DNA of 64,000 nt from Hoeflea phototrophica DFL-43. GTDB taxonomy: Bacteria; Pseudomonadota; Alphaproteobacteria; Rhizobiales; Rhizobiaceae. Both the position numbers and the translations under genes were made by a program. The stretch covers positions 2,188,461-2,252,460 of the forward strand of contig NZ_CM002917.1 in assembly GCF_000154705.2 (NCBI RefSeq), given 5' to 3'. This document shows, piece after piece, positions 48,450 to 57,769 of the stretch; the first letter of the stretch is position 1; every line of letters starts with the position of its first letter. The notes below the pieces were generated by a model. The model was not told where the DNA came from, did no database searches, and saw only the letters and a program-made list of their open reading frames with translations.

Positions 48450-49607
48450 TTAACGCCAGAATTGCGCAAGTTCGATAAGAGCGTCGAGCGCCTGGCTGTG
48501 CAGCGCCCCCTTCCCGACCGCATTTTCGGCGTAGAGTGGCGTTTCCTGAGATAAAAGATCGCCGATATAGACCTTGAGCATTCCCACTTCTGCACCGGCT
48601 TCAAGCGGGGCACGCAGCGGCCAACGATAGCTGATTCGCGCCGTGAGACGGTCCCGATTGGTGATCGGCACCAGAATATCGACCGCGCCCGCCGCCTTGA
48701 CCACGGCATTTGCCTCGCCCCCATAGACGCTGAGTTCGCCGATGATTTCATCGGCAGCAAACAAGGTCTTGCGTTCAAACGCACGAACGCCCCATTCGAG
48801 CATCTTGCGCGCTTCTTCAGCCCGTTCACGCTCGCTCGAGAGCCCGCTCATGGCAACAAACAGCCGTCGTCCGTCGCGACGTATCGAAGCGACAATGCCA
48901 TATCCCGATTCCTCGGTGAACCCGGTCTTCAAACCGTCAACACCGATATCGAGGTTGAGAAGCGGGTTGCGATTGCGTTGACGGATGTTGTTCCAGGTGA
49001 ACTCCGGTTGCGAATAATACCGGTAGAACTCCGGATAGGTGGCATGAATGTGCCGCGCCAGCGTCACCAGGTCCTTCATCGAGACCTTTGAATGCGGATG
49101 CGGCAGACCGGACGAGTTTGCAAACACGGACTGGGTCAGACCAATGTCGCGCGCCCTCTCGCTCATCAACCGTGAAAAATTGTCTTCCGATCCCGCCATG
49201 CCCTCTGCGATGATGATGCACCCGTCATTGGCGGATTGAACAATGACACCCTGGATCAGATCCTCCAGCCGGATCGAGGAATTGAGCTCGGCAAACATGG
49301 TGGACGTCCGGGAGATCGCGCCGCCCGTGCGCCAGGCATTTTCCGACACCTGAAACGTGTCGTCCAGTGTAAGCCTGCCGCTGCGGATGGCGTTGAACAC
49401 CACCTCCATTGTCATCAGCTTGGCAAGCGACGCCGGGGGGACCAGATCATTTTCATTCTTGGAAAACAGAACCGTGCCGGTGTCGGCATCGAGCATGTAG
49501 GCCTGCTCGGCGCGTGTTTCGAACAATTGCGCACGCACAGCCCCTGTGAAACCGGCAAACAGCACCAAAAACGCGAAAAACAGGCGACTTGAAAGCGGCC
49601 TAAACAT
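48450..49607 (-). CDS. dacC: D-alanyl-D-alanine carboxypeptidase (PBP5/6 type)
   Basis: A 385-residue peptidoglycan carboxypeptidase with an N-terminal signal peptide (hydrophobic stretch to about residue 26, AVRA|Q). The serine peptidase triad motifs are S60-LAK63, S125-A-N127 and K227-T-G229. The C-terminal beta domain follows. It trims the terminal D-Ala of peptidoglycan in the periplasm. The ATG at 49607 starts the signal peptide; the extra 18 codons upstream are not signal-like. The exact dac paralogue name is by position in the gene block. Confidence 0.94.
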   Translation of the reverse strand: MFRPLSSRLFFAFLVLFAGFTGAVRAQLFETRAEQAYMLDADTGTVLFSKNENDLVPPASLAKLMTMEVVFNAIRSGRLTLDDTFQVSENAWRTGGAISRTSTMFAELNSSIRLEDLIQGVIVQSANDGCIIIAEGMAGSEDNFSRLMSERARDIGLTQSVFANSSGLPHPHSKVSMKDLVTLARHIHATYPEFYRYYSQPEFTWNNIRQRNRNPLLNLDIGVDGLKTGFTEESGYGIVASIRRDGRRLFVAMSGLSSERERAEEARKMLEWGVRAFERKTLFAADEIIGELSVYGGEANAVVKAAGAVDILVPITNRDRLTARISYRWPLRAPLEAGAEVGMLKVYIGDLLSQETPLYAENAVGKGALHSQALDALIELAQFWR

Positions 49608-49735
49608 GAAAATCCATCCATCCGGGATATGCATCAATGCACGTGGCCGAAAACCTATCAATACTGAAGGTTTGGATCAATGCTTAGAGAGATCTGTATT
49701 AGGAACGTCAAAATTGCCCAGGCGGCGACCGCCCG

Positions 49736-50701
49736 CTATTGCCGGTTTTTCGGAGTGCCCAAAACCGTATCAAAACGCGCCGTGATGTTCGTCACCCGCC
49801 CGCCCCAATAGGCAAGGCCGATATTGTTTGGCTCGCCAGCTGTGTCTGCCGCGGCAACCGGCAATCCGAATGATGGACGATCCGGAAGCACCGGGCCGAC
49901 AGAGGGCAGACTGACCACGATCGGCAGGCCCGATGTCCCGACAGAACTCGCTTGCAACGCGTTGCCCACACCGATGGCTGCGGGTGGTGCCATTCCGGCC
50001 GCGGTGGAACCTACACCAGGCAGCACCGAGGCAGCGCCATTCATGGCCAACATCACGCCACTTGCAATGACGCCGCCGGCAGGCGCGTCGGAGCCCCCCG
50101 GCCGGTAACTCGCCATCAGATAAGGCGTGTCGTCACCCTCGACCGGTGCCCGCCCGATATATTGAACCCGAACCGCAGCCACCCCTTCATGTTTCATGTC
50201 GAGAAGCTGCGCCGCCTGCTTGGACAGATCAATGATGCGGCCATGGGCGAAGGGCCCGCGGTCATTGACGCGCACGACCACCGAGTTGCCATTCTTTTTG
50301 TTGGTGACGCGCGCGTAGCTCGGCAGCGGAAAGGTGGGATGCGCGGCGGAGAGATGGTACTGGTCATAAATCTCGCCATTGGCGGTGAGACGGCCGTGAA
50401 AATTGGGCCCATACCAGGACGCAAGGCCGGCCCGGTCGTAGCCCGGTTCTTCCTTGGGCGTGTACCACTTGCCGCGGATCCGGTAAGGCTTGCCCACCAT
50501 CGACCGGCCACCCCCCTTTTTCGGGCGCTTGGCAGTCGTCAGCCGCGGGCTTGCGGCGACGCCATATTCAGCGGCAGCGAACTTTGTCTTGGTATTAATA
50601 TGGGCTTGATCAGGCTTACCCGGACTTGGCGCAGACACACACCCTGACAGCGCAAGCGCCAGCGCGGCAAGAAGCGGCACTGTACCGGCACGGCACAGCA
50701 T
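49736..50701 (-). CDS. rlpA: Septal ring lytic transglycosylase RlpA family lipoprotein
   Basis: About 321 residues. A signal peptide with a lipobox (LALSGC, Cys21) marks an outer-membrane lipoprotein. The double-psi beta-barrel begins GLASWYGPNFHGR and has VRVNDRGPFAHGRIIDLS with the conserved Asp. The C-terminal part is Gly/Ala/Pro rich without a clear SPOR domain. It acts on denuded glycan strands at the septum. The ATG at 50701 is preferred to the TTG at 50746 because it begins the lipoprotein signal. Confidence 0.9.
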   Translation of the reverse strand: MLCRAGTVPLLAALALALSGCVSAPSPGKPDQAHINTKTKFAAAEYGVAASPRLTTAKRPKKGGGRSMVGKPYRIRGKWYTPKEEPGYDRAGLASWYGPNFHGRLTANGEIYDQYHLSAAHPTFPLPSYARVTNKKNGNSVVVRVNDRGPFAHGRIIDLSKQAAQLLDMKHEGVAAVRVQYIGRAPVEGDDTPYLMASYRPGGSDAPAGGVIASGVMLAMNGAASVLPGVGSTAAGMAPPAAIGVGNALQASSVGTSGLPIVVSLPSVGPVLPDRPSFGLPVAAADTAGEPNNIGLAYWGGRVTNITARFDTVLGTPKNRQ

Positions 50702-50923
50702 TGTCCCCAAAGATCGTTCTTTTCTCTGTCCCACACCGCCACTCAATGCTTTTGCGGATACATCAATGGCCCGGCAGTCTGTCCCTGCAAAGCCGTCCCC
50801 ATCCGATCAATGCGTCGTATCCGCTTATCGAAGCCTTAATTCGCTTCGCAAGATGGCGAAATTGCGTTGAGCGCGGGACAAATGCTGTGGAAAGCGGGAA
50901 ACATGGTGAACAATATGTCAAGG

Positions 50924-50942
50924 GCCGGGCGAGACGCCCGGC
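50924..50942 (-). terminator. Hairpin terminator of the small secreted-protein gene
   Basis: GCCGGGCG, AGA, CGCCCGGC: a perfect eight-base stem with a three-base loop, 28 bases after the stop of the gene at 50970. On the minus strand it is followed by CCTTGACAT, with no long T run, so it may act with Rho. Confidence 0.6.
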
Positions 50943-50969
50943 TGGCCAGGTCAAACCTCGGACAGGCGA

Positions 50970-51365
50970 TCAACCATCAATGCGGGCCTTGCCGCGGCGG
51001 CCGTCCTGTCTTTCCCAGGTGAGCGTACGTTCGCCTGTCTTCCTGATCTGGAAGCAACTGGGTTTGCCATCATACCAGGTCGGCCACTGCTGACACAGCA
51101 GCTCTCCCCTCACCCACCAGCGTCCGGTTTCCTTGGGCGCAAGCCATCGGCCCAGTCCCAAAGCCGTCCCGTCCCCTGTCACGGTGCCCGAGGGTTTGTA
51201 ATTGAGCGGAAACTCGCCGCCAAACGGTGTGGCAAGATAGATCCGCTTTCCGTTGACCAGTTGTTTCAGCTCATTGCCGCTGAGTTGTTCCGCCTGTGCG
51301 CTCATCGGTGAAAGACTGAACATGACAGCTGAGAGGAGCCCGAAAACAGATGAATAACGAAGCAT
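50970..51365 (-). CDS. Small secreted protein, DUF995-like
   Basis: A 131-residue protein with a clear signal peptide ending SAQA|EQ near residue 25. The mature part has a Trp/Gly-rich beta pattern with two Cys (GELLCQQWPTWYDGKPSCFQI), which may form a disulfide. The layout resembles DUF995-type periplasmic proteins of rhizobia, but I am not certain of the family. ATG at 51365 starts the signal peptide; an in-frame ATG four codons earlier is possible. Confidence 0.72.
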   Translation of the reverse strand: MLRYSSVFGLLSAVMFSLSPMSAQAEQLSGNELKQLVNGKRIYLATPFGGEFPLNYKPSGTVTGDGTALGLGRWLAPKETGRWWVRGELLCQQWPTWYDGKPSCFQIRKTGERTLTWERQDGRRGKARIDG

Positions 51366-51681
51366 GGAAGTCTCCACATGATGAGGTTTTCACTGTTGCT
51401 ACGCACCGCGCCGCCAATTGGTTCAATCCTGGCTGTATTTTCTGCATCCGCGACGGGACGTGACGCCCCGAATCGCCTCGCTGCGCAGCCCGGCGGCGCC
51501 CGATTGTGCTGCCCGCAAGAAGGCGTCGCCCGCGCCCGTGAGAGCCGCCGGAAACAAGTTGACGCCAAGCGCCAAGCAGCGCTACAAGCACGCTCGAACC
51601 GCAAAACCGGTCGGCCGTCAGACCCAGGGCTCTCACACGATCCGAAAGCCTTGAACAGCAGCCACCGGCCCTATGCACCCG

Positions 51682-51771
51682 GAGGGGTGGCCGAGCGGTT
51701 TAAGGCACCGGTCTTGAAAACCGGCGTGCGGGAGACCGTACCGTGGGTTCGAATCCCACCCCCTCCGCCAC
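51682..51771 (+). tRNA. tRNA-Ser (anticodon UGA)
   Basis: A full cloverleaf with acceptor stem GGAGGGG (51682-51688) pairing CCCCTCC (51761-51767), discriminator G and encoded CCA to 51771. The anticodon stem CCGGT/ACCGG encloses the loop CTTGAAA with anticodon TGA at 51716-51718. A long variable arm, as in serine tRNAs, and the T arm GTGGGTTCGAATCCCAC are visible. Mobile-element debris starts about 180 bases downstream. Confidence 0.98.
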
Positions 51772-51952
51772 TTGCCCCTGCGAAAGCGTTCTACCGGTCC
51801 GACTGCGATCATGAGACGCAGAATAATGCACAGCGGCGGGGAGTAACTCCGGTCGGGCTACCCGCTCAATTCGTCACACCACCGCCGAGTCTCATCCTGA
51901 TTGACGCTGAATCTCACATTGATTGTCGCCGCGCACCAGGCAACCTGCGCAG

Positions 51953-52087
51953 GTGGCCCTTGAAGCATTGCAGGGAGAGGAGATGGTATCGGAATCGGCC
52001 AGCCGGTTCGGTGTGCAACCAATGATGATCCACCAATGGAAACGGGCTTTGCTGGATGCCGCGTCTGCTAGGTCAGAGTCGACCTGA
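51953..52087 (+). mobile_element. Decayed IS3-type orfA fragment
   Basis: The frame gives VALEALQGEE and then SASRFGVQPMMIHQWKRALL, closely like OrfA of the intact IS3 at 33302, before ending in TGA. Upstream sequence resembling the preceding OrfA residues sits in a shifted frame. No ends, orfB or duplication remain. Lies between the tRNA and the IS256 element. Confidence 0.78.
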
Positions 52088-52277
52088 AGAAGGTGGCTAT
52101 GGTTTGGAACAGGGTCAGCGAAGACAGGAGTGTTTAGCCGAGAAGTGTCGGTATTTCTAAGCGCGCTGCGTAAGTAGTCTGAGATGCATGCACGAACACA
52201 GGAACACAGAGTGTTGTTGTGCTGCTTGAAACAAAAATATTTACAAATCTGGAAATGGAAACAAGCATGAAAACCAA

Positions 52278-53653
52278 GGTCACGTCCGTCAAGGTGGTGT
52301 AATTTTCCAGATGGCCTGAGGTCATGATCAGGCGGCTTTCATTGTTATGCTGAGGATGGGGTCGATCTCCTCCTTGTCGATCTGGGCGAAGGCTTCGACC
52401 ATCATGTAGCGGCTTGAAGTCTGCCACTCGTCATTCTGTTCGAACAACACCGCGCCTATGAGACGCATGATCGAGGCCTCGTTGGGGAATATCCCGACGA
52501 CGTCGGCACGTCGTTTCACTTCCTTGTTCAGCCGCTCGATCGGATTGGTGCTGTGAAGCTTGGTCCTGTGTTGGCGGGGGAACGCCATGTAGGCCAGCAC
52601 ATCGTTTTCGCTGACATCCATCAGATCGGCGAGCTTGGGCCATCTCGGGCGGAGCTGATCTGCGACCCGTTGCCATGTTTCGCCTGCATGCTTGCGGTCT
52701 GGCTGATCGAAGGCCTGCCGGATGGCGGCCGCGACGACCGTGTGCTGGCCCTTTGAGACATGAGCCAGGGCGTTGCGCATCCAGTGAACGCGGCACCGCT
52801 GCCAGGTTGCCTCGAAGACCCGGGAGATCGCGCCCTTCAAGCCGCTGTGGGCATCGCTGATCACCAGCTTCACGCCGTCAAGACCGCGGGCCTTCAGCGA
52901 GCGCAGGAAGTCCATCCAGAAGGTCTCAGCTTCCGAGGGGCCGACGCCAAGGCCGATGATTTCCCTGCGGCCCTCGGTATTGGCGGCAACAGCGATTATG
53001 GCGGCCACGCTGACGATCCGACCGCCCTGGCGCTGCTTGAGGTAGGTGGCGTCGAGCCAGACATAGGGCCATTCGCCGGAGAGCGGGCGATTGAGGAACT
53101 CGCCGACCCGCTCGTCGATGTCCTTGCACAGCTTGGACACCGTGCTCTTCGAGATGCCGCTCAGCCCCATAGCCTGAACCAGTTCGTCCACCCGCCTTGT
53201 GGACACTCCGCCAATCCAGGCTTCCTGTATCACCGCAACCAGAGCCTGCTCAGAGGTCTTGCGGGCTTCGAGGAAGCCGGGGAAATAGGTGCCCTGCCGC
53301 AACTTCGGCACCTTCAGGTTCAGCGTCCCCAATCGGGTATCGAGACAACGGTCACGGTAGCCATTGCGCCAGGTCGTCCGCTGCTCGGCCCGTTCGTGGC
53401 GTCCTGCGCCGATCAGGCCGTCGACATCGCTCTCCATCATCAGTTGAAGAACAGCCTCGGCAATCGAGCGCAGCAAGTCGCCCTGATCGTGCTTTTGCAG
53501 AAGCTCTGAAAGGTCCATATTGGTCTTGGTCATCGGGGTCTCCGTGTGGCTCGTAGTTGAAGCTGCTAACTCCACCTCGACCATACACCTCGATGGCCAC
53601 CCAGATTACACCGGCAATGCCGATGAAATTACACCACGTGTACGGACACTACC
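52278..53653 (-). mobile_element. Intact IS256-family insertion sequence
   Basis: A 1,376-base element with an eight-base target duplication AAAACCAA (52270-52277 and 53654-53661), the size expected of the family. Ends are imperfect inverted repeats: left GGTCACGTCCGTC, right on the opposite strand GGTAGTGTCCGTA, and both continue into GTGGTGTAATTT. It holds one transposase gene on the minus strand. Confidence 0.9.
52328..53533 (-). CDS. IS256-family (mutator-type) transposase
   Basis: A 401-residue DDE transposase of the mutator type. The signature is WLDATYLKQRQGGRIVSVAA for the first Asp, LVISDAHSGLKGAI for the second, then the family C-x2-H motif region CRVHWMRNAL and HSTNPIERLNKEVKRR with the Glu. 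Intact and in one frame. The ATG at 53533 (MTKTNMDLSELL) is chosen; an earlier in-frame start at 53584 is possible. Confidence 0.94.
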   Translation of the reverse strand: MTKTNMDLSELLQKHDQGDLLRSIAEAVLQLMMESDVDGLIGAGRHERAEQRTTWRNGYRDRCLDTRLGTLNLKVPKLRQGTYFPGFLEARKTSEQALVAVIQEAWIGGVSTRRVDELVQAMGLSGISKSTVSKLCKDIDERVGEFLNRPLSGEWPYVWLDATYLKQRQGGRIVSVAAIIAVAANTEGRREIIGLGVGPSEAETFWMDFLRSLKARGLDGVKLVISDAHSGLKGAISRVFEATWQRCRVHWMRNALAHVSKGQHTVVAAAIRQAFDQPDRKHAGETWQRVADQLRPRWPKLADLMDVSENDVLAYMAFPRQHRTKLHSTNPIERLNKEVKRRADVVGIFPNEASIMRLIGAVLFEQNDEWQTSSRYMMVEAFAQIDKEEIDPILSITMKAA

Positions 53654-54069
53654 AAAACCAATCTACTAATCGCCCTCGCTGTCGCCGTTCTCGCCACTGG
53701 CACAGTTTTCCCCATCGCCTAAGCGGAAGCGAAGACTTGCAAGACCAAACAGGTTACCGGAGTTGGTGAATCCGCGGGCGCAGTCGCGAAGTTCCGTGAG
53801 CGCCGCGCGTTGCGCAGGGCCAAAATTACATACGGGATCAAAGTCAGCAAGGATTTCGGCACCGACTTCCGCAAGTTCAGCAAAAGCAAGAACCAGAAGG
53901 AGAGGTGCGAGTTGAACGAGCGTGGCAATACACGTTGCATCGTAAGCGCTATTCCCTGCGACTGAGCTGAGTTAGTCTCAATTTGATCTGACACCGCCGG
54001 TAATCTCCCCGAAGGATGGCGGGCTTCAAAAGTAGAATTTTCTCGGGCTCTATGATCGAGGAGATTTTG

Positions 54070-54243
54070 ATGAAGACGAGCAGATTTGGCAAACCACAAA
54101 TCCTGGCGATCCTGCGCCAGGCAAAACACAGCGTCCCGGTGCCAGAGTTGTGCCGGGAGCATGGGACGAGAACCGCCGGCTGAAAAAAATGTATGCCGAG
54201 ATGAGCATGACGGATACTACAAGGAGATGCGCCAAGAGGCTTA
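54070..54243 (+). mobile_element. Decayed IS3 (IS407-type) orfA fragment
   Basis: ATG at 54070 begins MKTSRFGKPQILAILRQAK and PVPELCREHG, the N-terminus of OrfA of IS407-like IS3 elements. About 35 codons are then missing and, in another frame, ENRRLKKMYAEM follows, the OrfA C-terminal helix. No orfB or ends are seen. A second type of IS3 family than the one at 33302. Confidence 0.74.
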
Positions 54244-54321
54244 GGGGGTGACAGAACCGGGGCATGTCGGTGTCAGTCCGACCAACATCGCGCGTTCATC
54301 CACCCCACATCCCACAGACAA

Positions 54322-54354
54322 AAACGGCCCCGGAAAAACACTCCGGAGCCGTTT
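54322..54354 (-). terminator. Rho-independent terminator of the BCCT gene
   Basis: AAACGGC-C-CCGGA and TCCGG-A-GCCGTTT form a 12-base stem with one internal mismatch and a seven-base loop. On the minus strand the stem is followed by a T-rich GTTTTTG. It lies 18 bases after the BCCT stop. Confidence 0.82.
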
Positions 54355-54371
54355 CAGGTTTCAGGCTGCTG

Positions 54372-56045
54372 CTACACTGCGGCAGATGAGGGCTCGACAT
54401 GGGTGGTTGGAAGACCATGTTTCATCCGCTTGCCATCCCGATAGATCGCCTTGATCAGCGAAAGGCCCATCAGCACCATGACGAAGCTGAACGGCAGCGC
54501 ACCGATCACCATGGCTGTCTGGATCGCGCCCAGACCACCCGCAATGATCAAACCACCAACCACCAATGCCAGGGCAGCGCCCCAGAACAGGATATGCGGA
54601 CGTGCCTTGGGGCCTTCGTCGCCAGCAGCGTTGATCGTGTTGATGATCAGCACGGCACTGTCTGCCGACGTGACCAGATAGGTCAGCAACAGGATCACGA
54701 CCAACACCGACATCAGATACGCCAGGGTATCGCTCAGGATCACGGCCAGCATTGCGAACAGCTGATCCGCCTGACCTGCGTCGACGATGGCGCCATTGGC
54801 CACACCAGACAGTTCCAGATCGATTGCGGTGCCGCCCACAAGGGCAAACCACACAAAGCACATCACAGCGGGAATGATCATCGCGCCCAGGACATATTCG
54901 CGGATGGTCCGGCCCTTTGAAATGCGTGCAAGGAACACGCCCACAAAAGGCGCAAACGCAATCCACCAGGCCCAGTAGAAAATCGTCCAGCCGCCCTGCC
55001 AACCCGACAGCGCATCCCCTGTTTCGGTGCCGTCCGCGGTCCAGACCGTGAAGATATTGCCGGGAATCGAAAGCAGATAATCCCAGATGCCGACAAACAG
55101 GGTGGACAGGCCAAAGACGGTTGACCCGAAAATCAGGAAGAAGGTCAAGACAAAGAAGCTGAGACCCATATTGATGTTGGACAACCACTTGATGCCCTTG
55201 CCGACGCCTGAAAGCGCAGACAGTGTCGAGGCCCCCATTATGACGATCAGTGCAAAGATGATGCCCATGGTTGACGATGATTTGCTGCCGTCCGCGGCAA
55301 AATCAAACAGCCAGTCACCGAAGCCGATTCTGGACAGGCCCGAGATGAATTGCTCAACCCCAAAGCCAAGCGTCTGTGCCACGCCGAGAACCGTGGCCAC
55401 AACCGCCACAACGTCGATTGCATGGCCCAACGGGCCCGAAAGCGCCTTGCCAAAAATCGGAGTCAGCGCGGAGCGGATCGTGAGCGGTAGACCTCGACGG
55501 TAGGAGAAGTACCCCAACGCCAAACCGACAATGGCATAGGATGCCCATGCCGCCAGACCCCAATGGGTGAAGGACCAGATATAGGCGTCACGGACATTGC
55601 CCGCAGTGCTGCCTTCCGTCAGCCCCATGATGGTGCTTGGGTTCTTGGCAAAATGGTACATCGGTTCGGCGGTGGCGAATGTCAGCATTCCAATTCCGAT
55701 CCCGGCACCGAACATCATGGAAAACCAAGAGAAGTTCGAAAACTCCGGACGGTCGTCGTCATGCCCCAATCGCATGGCTCCCGCCGCTGGCCAAAGCGCA
55801 AGGGCAAAACACAAGATCACGAAGAAGGCCATCACATAGACGTACCAATAGTTGAACGTCGCCAGGATGACGCTGTTCATGGCTCCGAGAACCGACGCGG
55901 CCTGATCTGGAAACGCGATGGCCCACAGAATCAAGGCTCCGACCAGAATCTTGGCCGTAATCGCGACGTCTTTCGTAAACCCTCGATAGAATCCGGATTC
56001 TGCAACCCTGATAGGCAGAAATGTAACTGGTGGTTTTAATGGCAT
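54372..56045 (-). CDS. BCCT family betaine/choline/carnitine transporter
   Basis: A 557-residue transporter with about twelve helices. The substrate/sodium region MFGAGIGIGMLTF and helix FTHWGLAAWASYAIVGL are present, followed by the family signature FYWAWWIAFAPFVGVFLARIS and the sodium-site helix TSADSAVLIIN. It takes up glycine betaine or a similar quaternary amine with Na+ or H+. ATG at 56045 with CTAGGAGGGGGAAAA upstream. Its own terminator follows, so it is probably a single-gene unit. Confidence 0.93.
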   Translation of the reverse strand: MPLKPPVTFLPIRVAESGFYRGFTKDVAITAKILVGALILWAIAFPDQAASVLGAMNSVILATFNYWYVYVMAFFVILCFALALWPAAGAMRLGHDDDRPEFSNFSWFSMMFGAGIGIGMLTFATAEPMYHFAKNPSTIMGLTEGSTAGNVRDAYIWSFTHWGLAAWASYAIVGLALGYFSYRRGLPLTIRSALTPIFGKALSGPLGHAIDVVAVVATVLGVAQTLGFGVEQFISGLSRIGFGDWLFDFAADGSKSSSTMGIIFALIVIMGASTLSALSGVGKGIKWLSNINMGLSFFVLTFFLIFGSTVFGLSTLFVGIWDYLLSIPGNIFTVWTADGTETGDALSGWQGGWTIFYWAWWIAFAPFVGVFLARISKGRTIREYVLGAMIIPAVMCFVWFALVGGTAIDLELSGVANGAIVDAGQADQLFAMLAVILSDTLAYLMSVLVVILLLTYLVTSADSAVLIINTINAAGDEGPKARPHILFWGAALALVVGGLIIAGGLGAIQTAMVIGALPFSFVMVLMGLSLIKAIYRDGKRMKHGLPTTHVEPSSAAV

Positions 56046-56458
56046 TTTTCCCCCTCCTAGGCAGCCCCGGAAAAGGACCACCTGTCAATTTTGCACCAAG
56101 TATGGTTGTCACCGGATTTGGCGCGAACGTTCAGGCTGAACGAAAATTGCTGTGGGTCAATCAAAAATCAGAAAAAAGCCGCCTTTTCCCAGTCAAACCT
56201 CAATAAACTGGATGTCAATCCAATGATTTTGACGATAGATCGGACGATTTTCATAGATTTACACACCCGGACATCGACGGCCGCAACCCATCTCCATTGC
56301 GAAAATCATATGATCGCCAATTCACAACCAGGGAGATAGTTGTCGGCTGGTGTTTGGTACGATGACAGTCGAAAACCCCGACAGGCTTCGCGTTCTGGTC
56401 ACGGGTTTTCAGTGGCGTCCAACCCTTTTGAGTTACGGCAGGAAAGCCGGTGCGGGCA
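56046..56458. other. Intergenic region, promoter of the BCCT gene
   Basis: No convincing gene in these 413 bases; short open frames lack ribosome sites and family character. It includes a perfect palindrome ATCATATGAT at 56305-56314. The DctM gene ends at the right edge on the same strand and no strong terminator for it is apparent. Confidence 0.5.
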
Positions 56459-57769
56459 TTACAAGCCCGGCAGCCAGAGCGCGATTTTCGGAAACAGCAC
56501 CAGGAGCCCCACCAGAAGCAGCGAGCACCCCATGAACGGAAACGCCGAGAGATAGATCTCGCGCATCGTCGTATCCGGGGGCGCCACGCCCTTCATCACG
56601 AACAGCAAGAGCCCGAAGGGTGGCGTCGTGAAGCTGATTTCCAGCGCCAGCAGCATCACCAGGCCAAACCAGATCGGATCGAAACCCAGGCTTGTCGCCA
56701 ACGGGAAAAAGATCGGCACGGTCAACAGCATCATCGAGATCTGCTCCATGAACATGCCGAGCAGCAACAGCACGCCGAACATGACCATCAGCATAATGAC
56801 CGGATCAAGTTCGTAACCGGTCGCCCAGCGGATCAGGCCGCTTGAAGCGCCGGAGAAGGCCAGCAGCTGGCTGAAGGTCGCAGAACCGAAGACAATCAGA
56901 TAGGCCATCAAGGTCACGCGCATTGCCCCGACGATCGACTTCTTGATCGACTCCCATGTCAGGCAGCGGAAGACCACGGCGAGAACGATCACTCCGAGTG
57001 CCCCGAAGGCGGCTGCTTCAGACGGCGTGACGATGCCGCCCACCATCATGAAGACGATGACCACCATCACCGAGAGCATCGGGACCACGTCCCGGACCAG
57101 CAGTGTCAGTTTTTCTCCAAGGGAAATCGGCTCGACGTCGTAGGCCGGGGCTGCTTCGGGGTCGAGTCGGCACTGCAGCCAGATCGTGCCGATGTAGAAC
57201 ACCGACAGGATCAGTCCGGGGATGATGCCGGCAATCAGCAATGCGCCGACATCAATGCGGGCAAGGGTAGCCAGCAGCACCGCGAGCGCCGATGGCGGAA
57301 TAATGATCGCGAGCCCGCCGGTTCCCAGGATCGGGCCGATCGACATGTACTTCTTGTAGCCGCGCTTGGTCATCTCCGGCACCATCAGGCTGCCGAGCAG
57401 CGCCGTCGATCCCATGGAGGACCCCGACAATGTCGAGAACCCAGTCCCGCCGAGCACGGTGACGTAACTCAGCCGTCCGGGCAGCCGCCCCAGCAGCTGG
57501 TCGATGGCATTGAACATCCGCGCCCCGAGCCCGGTATGGAAGAAGATCTCTCCCATCAGAAGAAACAGCGGGATCGGCACCAGCGCAAAGCTCGTCAGTG
57601 ACCCCAGGCCGTTGTTGAGCAGGACGGAGATACCCTTTTCACCGCCCATGAAGATCCAGGCGCCAATGATGTTGGCAGCCAGAAAAGCCAGAGCCACCGG
57701 CATGCCGATCGCCATCAATGCAAGGATCGATCCCAGCAGAATCGTCAGTGCCCAATACCATTCCATCAT
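56459..57769 (-). CDS. dctM: TRAP transporter large permease (DctM)
   Basis: A 436-residue 12-helix permease of the TRAP type. The TRAP DctM signature appears in GLGARMFNAIDQLLGRLPGRL, GTGGLAIIIPPSALAVLLA and TPSEAAAFGALGV. It drives solute uptake by a sodium gradient with DctQ and the binding protein DctP. Overlaps dctQ by four bases (ATGA). Confidence 0.95.
   Translation of the reverse strand: MMEWYWALTILLGSILALMAIGMPVALAFLAANIIGAWIFMGGEKGISVLLNNGLGSLTSFALVPIPLFLLMGEIFFHTGLGARMFNAIDQLLGRLPGRLSYVTVLGGTGFSTLSGSSMGSTALLGSLMVPEMTKRGYKKYMSIGPILGTGGLAIIIPPSALAVLLATLARIDVGALLIAGIIPGLILSVFYIGTIWLQCRLDPEAAPAYDVEPISLGEKLTLLVRDVVPMLSVMVVIVFMMVGGIVTPSEAAAFGALGVIVLAVVFRCLTWESIKKSIVGAMRVTLMAYLIVFGSATFSQLLAFSGASSGLIRWATGYELDPVIMLMVMFGVLLLLGMFMEQISMMLLTVPIFFPLATSLGFDPIWFGLVMLLALEISFTTPPFGLLLFVMKGVAPPDTTMREIYLSAFPFMGCSLLLVGLLVLFPKIALWLPGL

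Larger units (their letters stand above)
52267..53965 (+). pseudogene. Small secreted-protein gene interrupted by IS256 and a nonsense codon
   Basis: The ATG at 52267 with its first codons is separated from the rest by the IS256 element. Removing 52278-53653 and one copy of AAAACCAA gives MKTNLLIALAVAVLATGTVF, a signal peptide, then PIA, a TAA at 53720-53722, and AEAKTCKTKQVTGVG, continuing as a basic protein with four Cys to TGA at 53963. So it bears both an insertion and a stop codon before the mature part. I do not recognise the family. Confidence 0.8.

Noticed and set aside
52134..52427. A 97-codon minus-strand frame at the left end of IS256.
   Set aside because: It straddles the IS boundary and the transposase 3' end, so it is an artefact of the insertion.
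56091..56555. Short plus-strand frames between the BCCT gene and dctM.
   Set aside because: No ribosome sites, no hydrophobic or domain pattern, and part overlaps the dctM end on the other strand.
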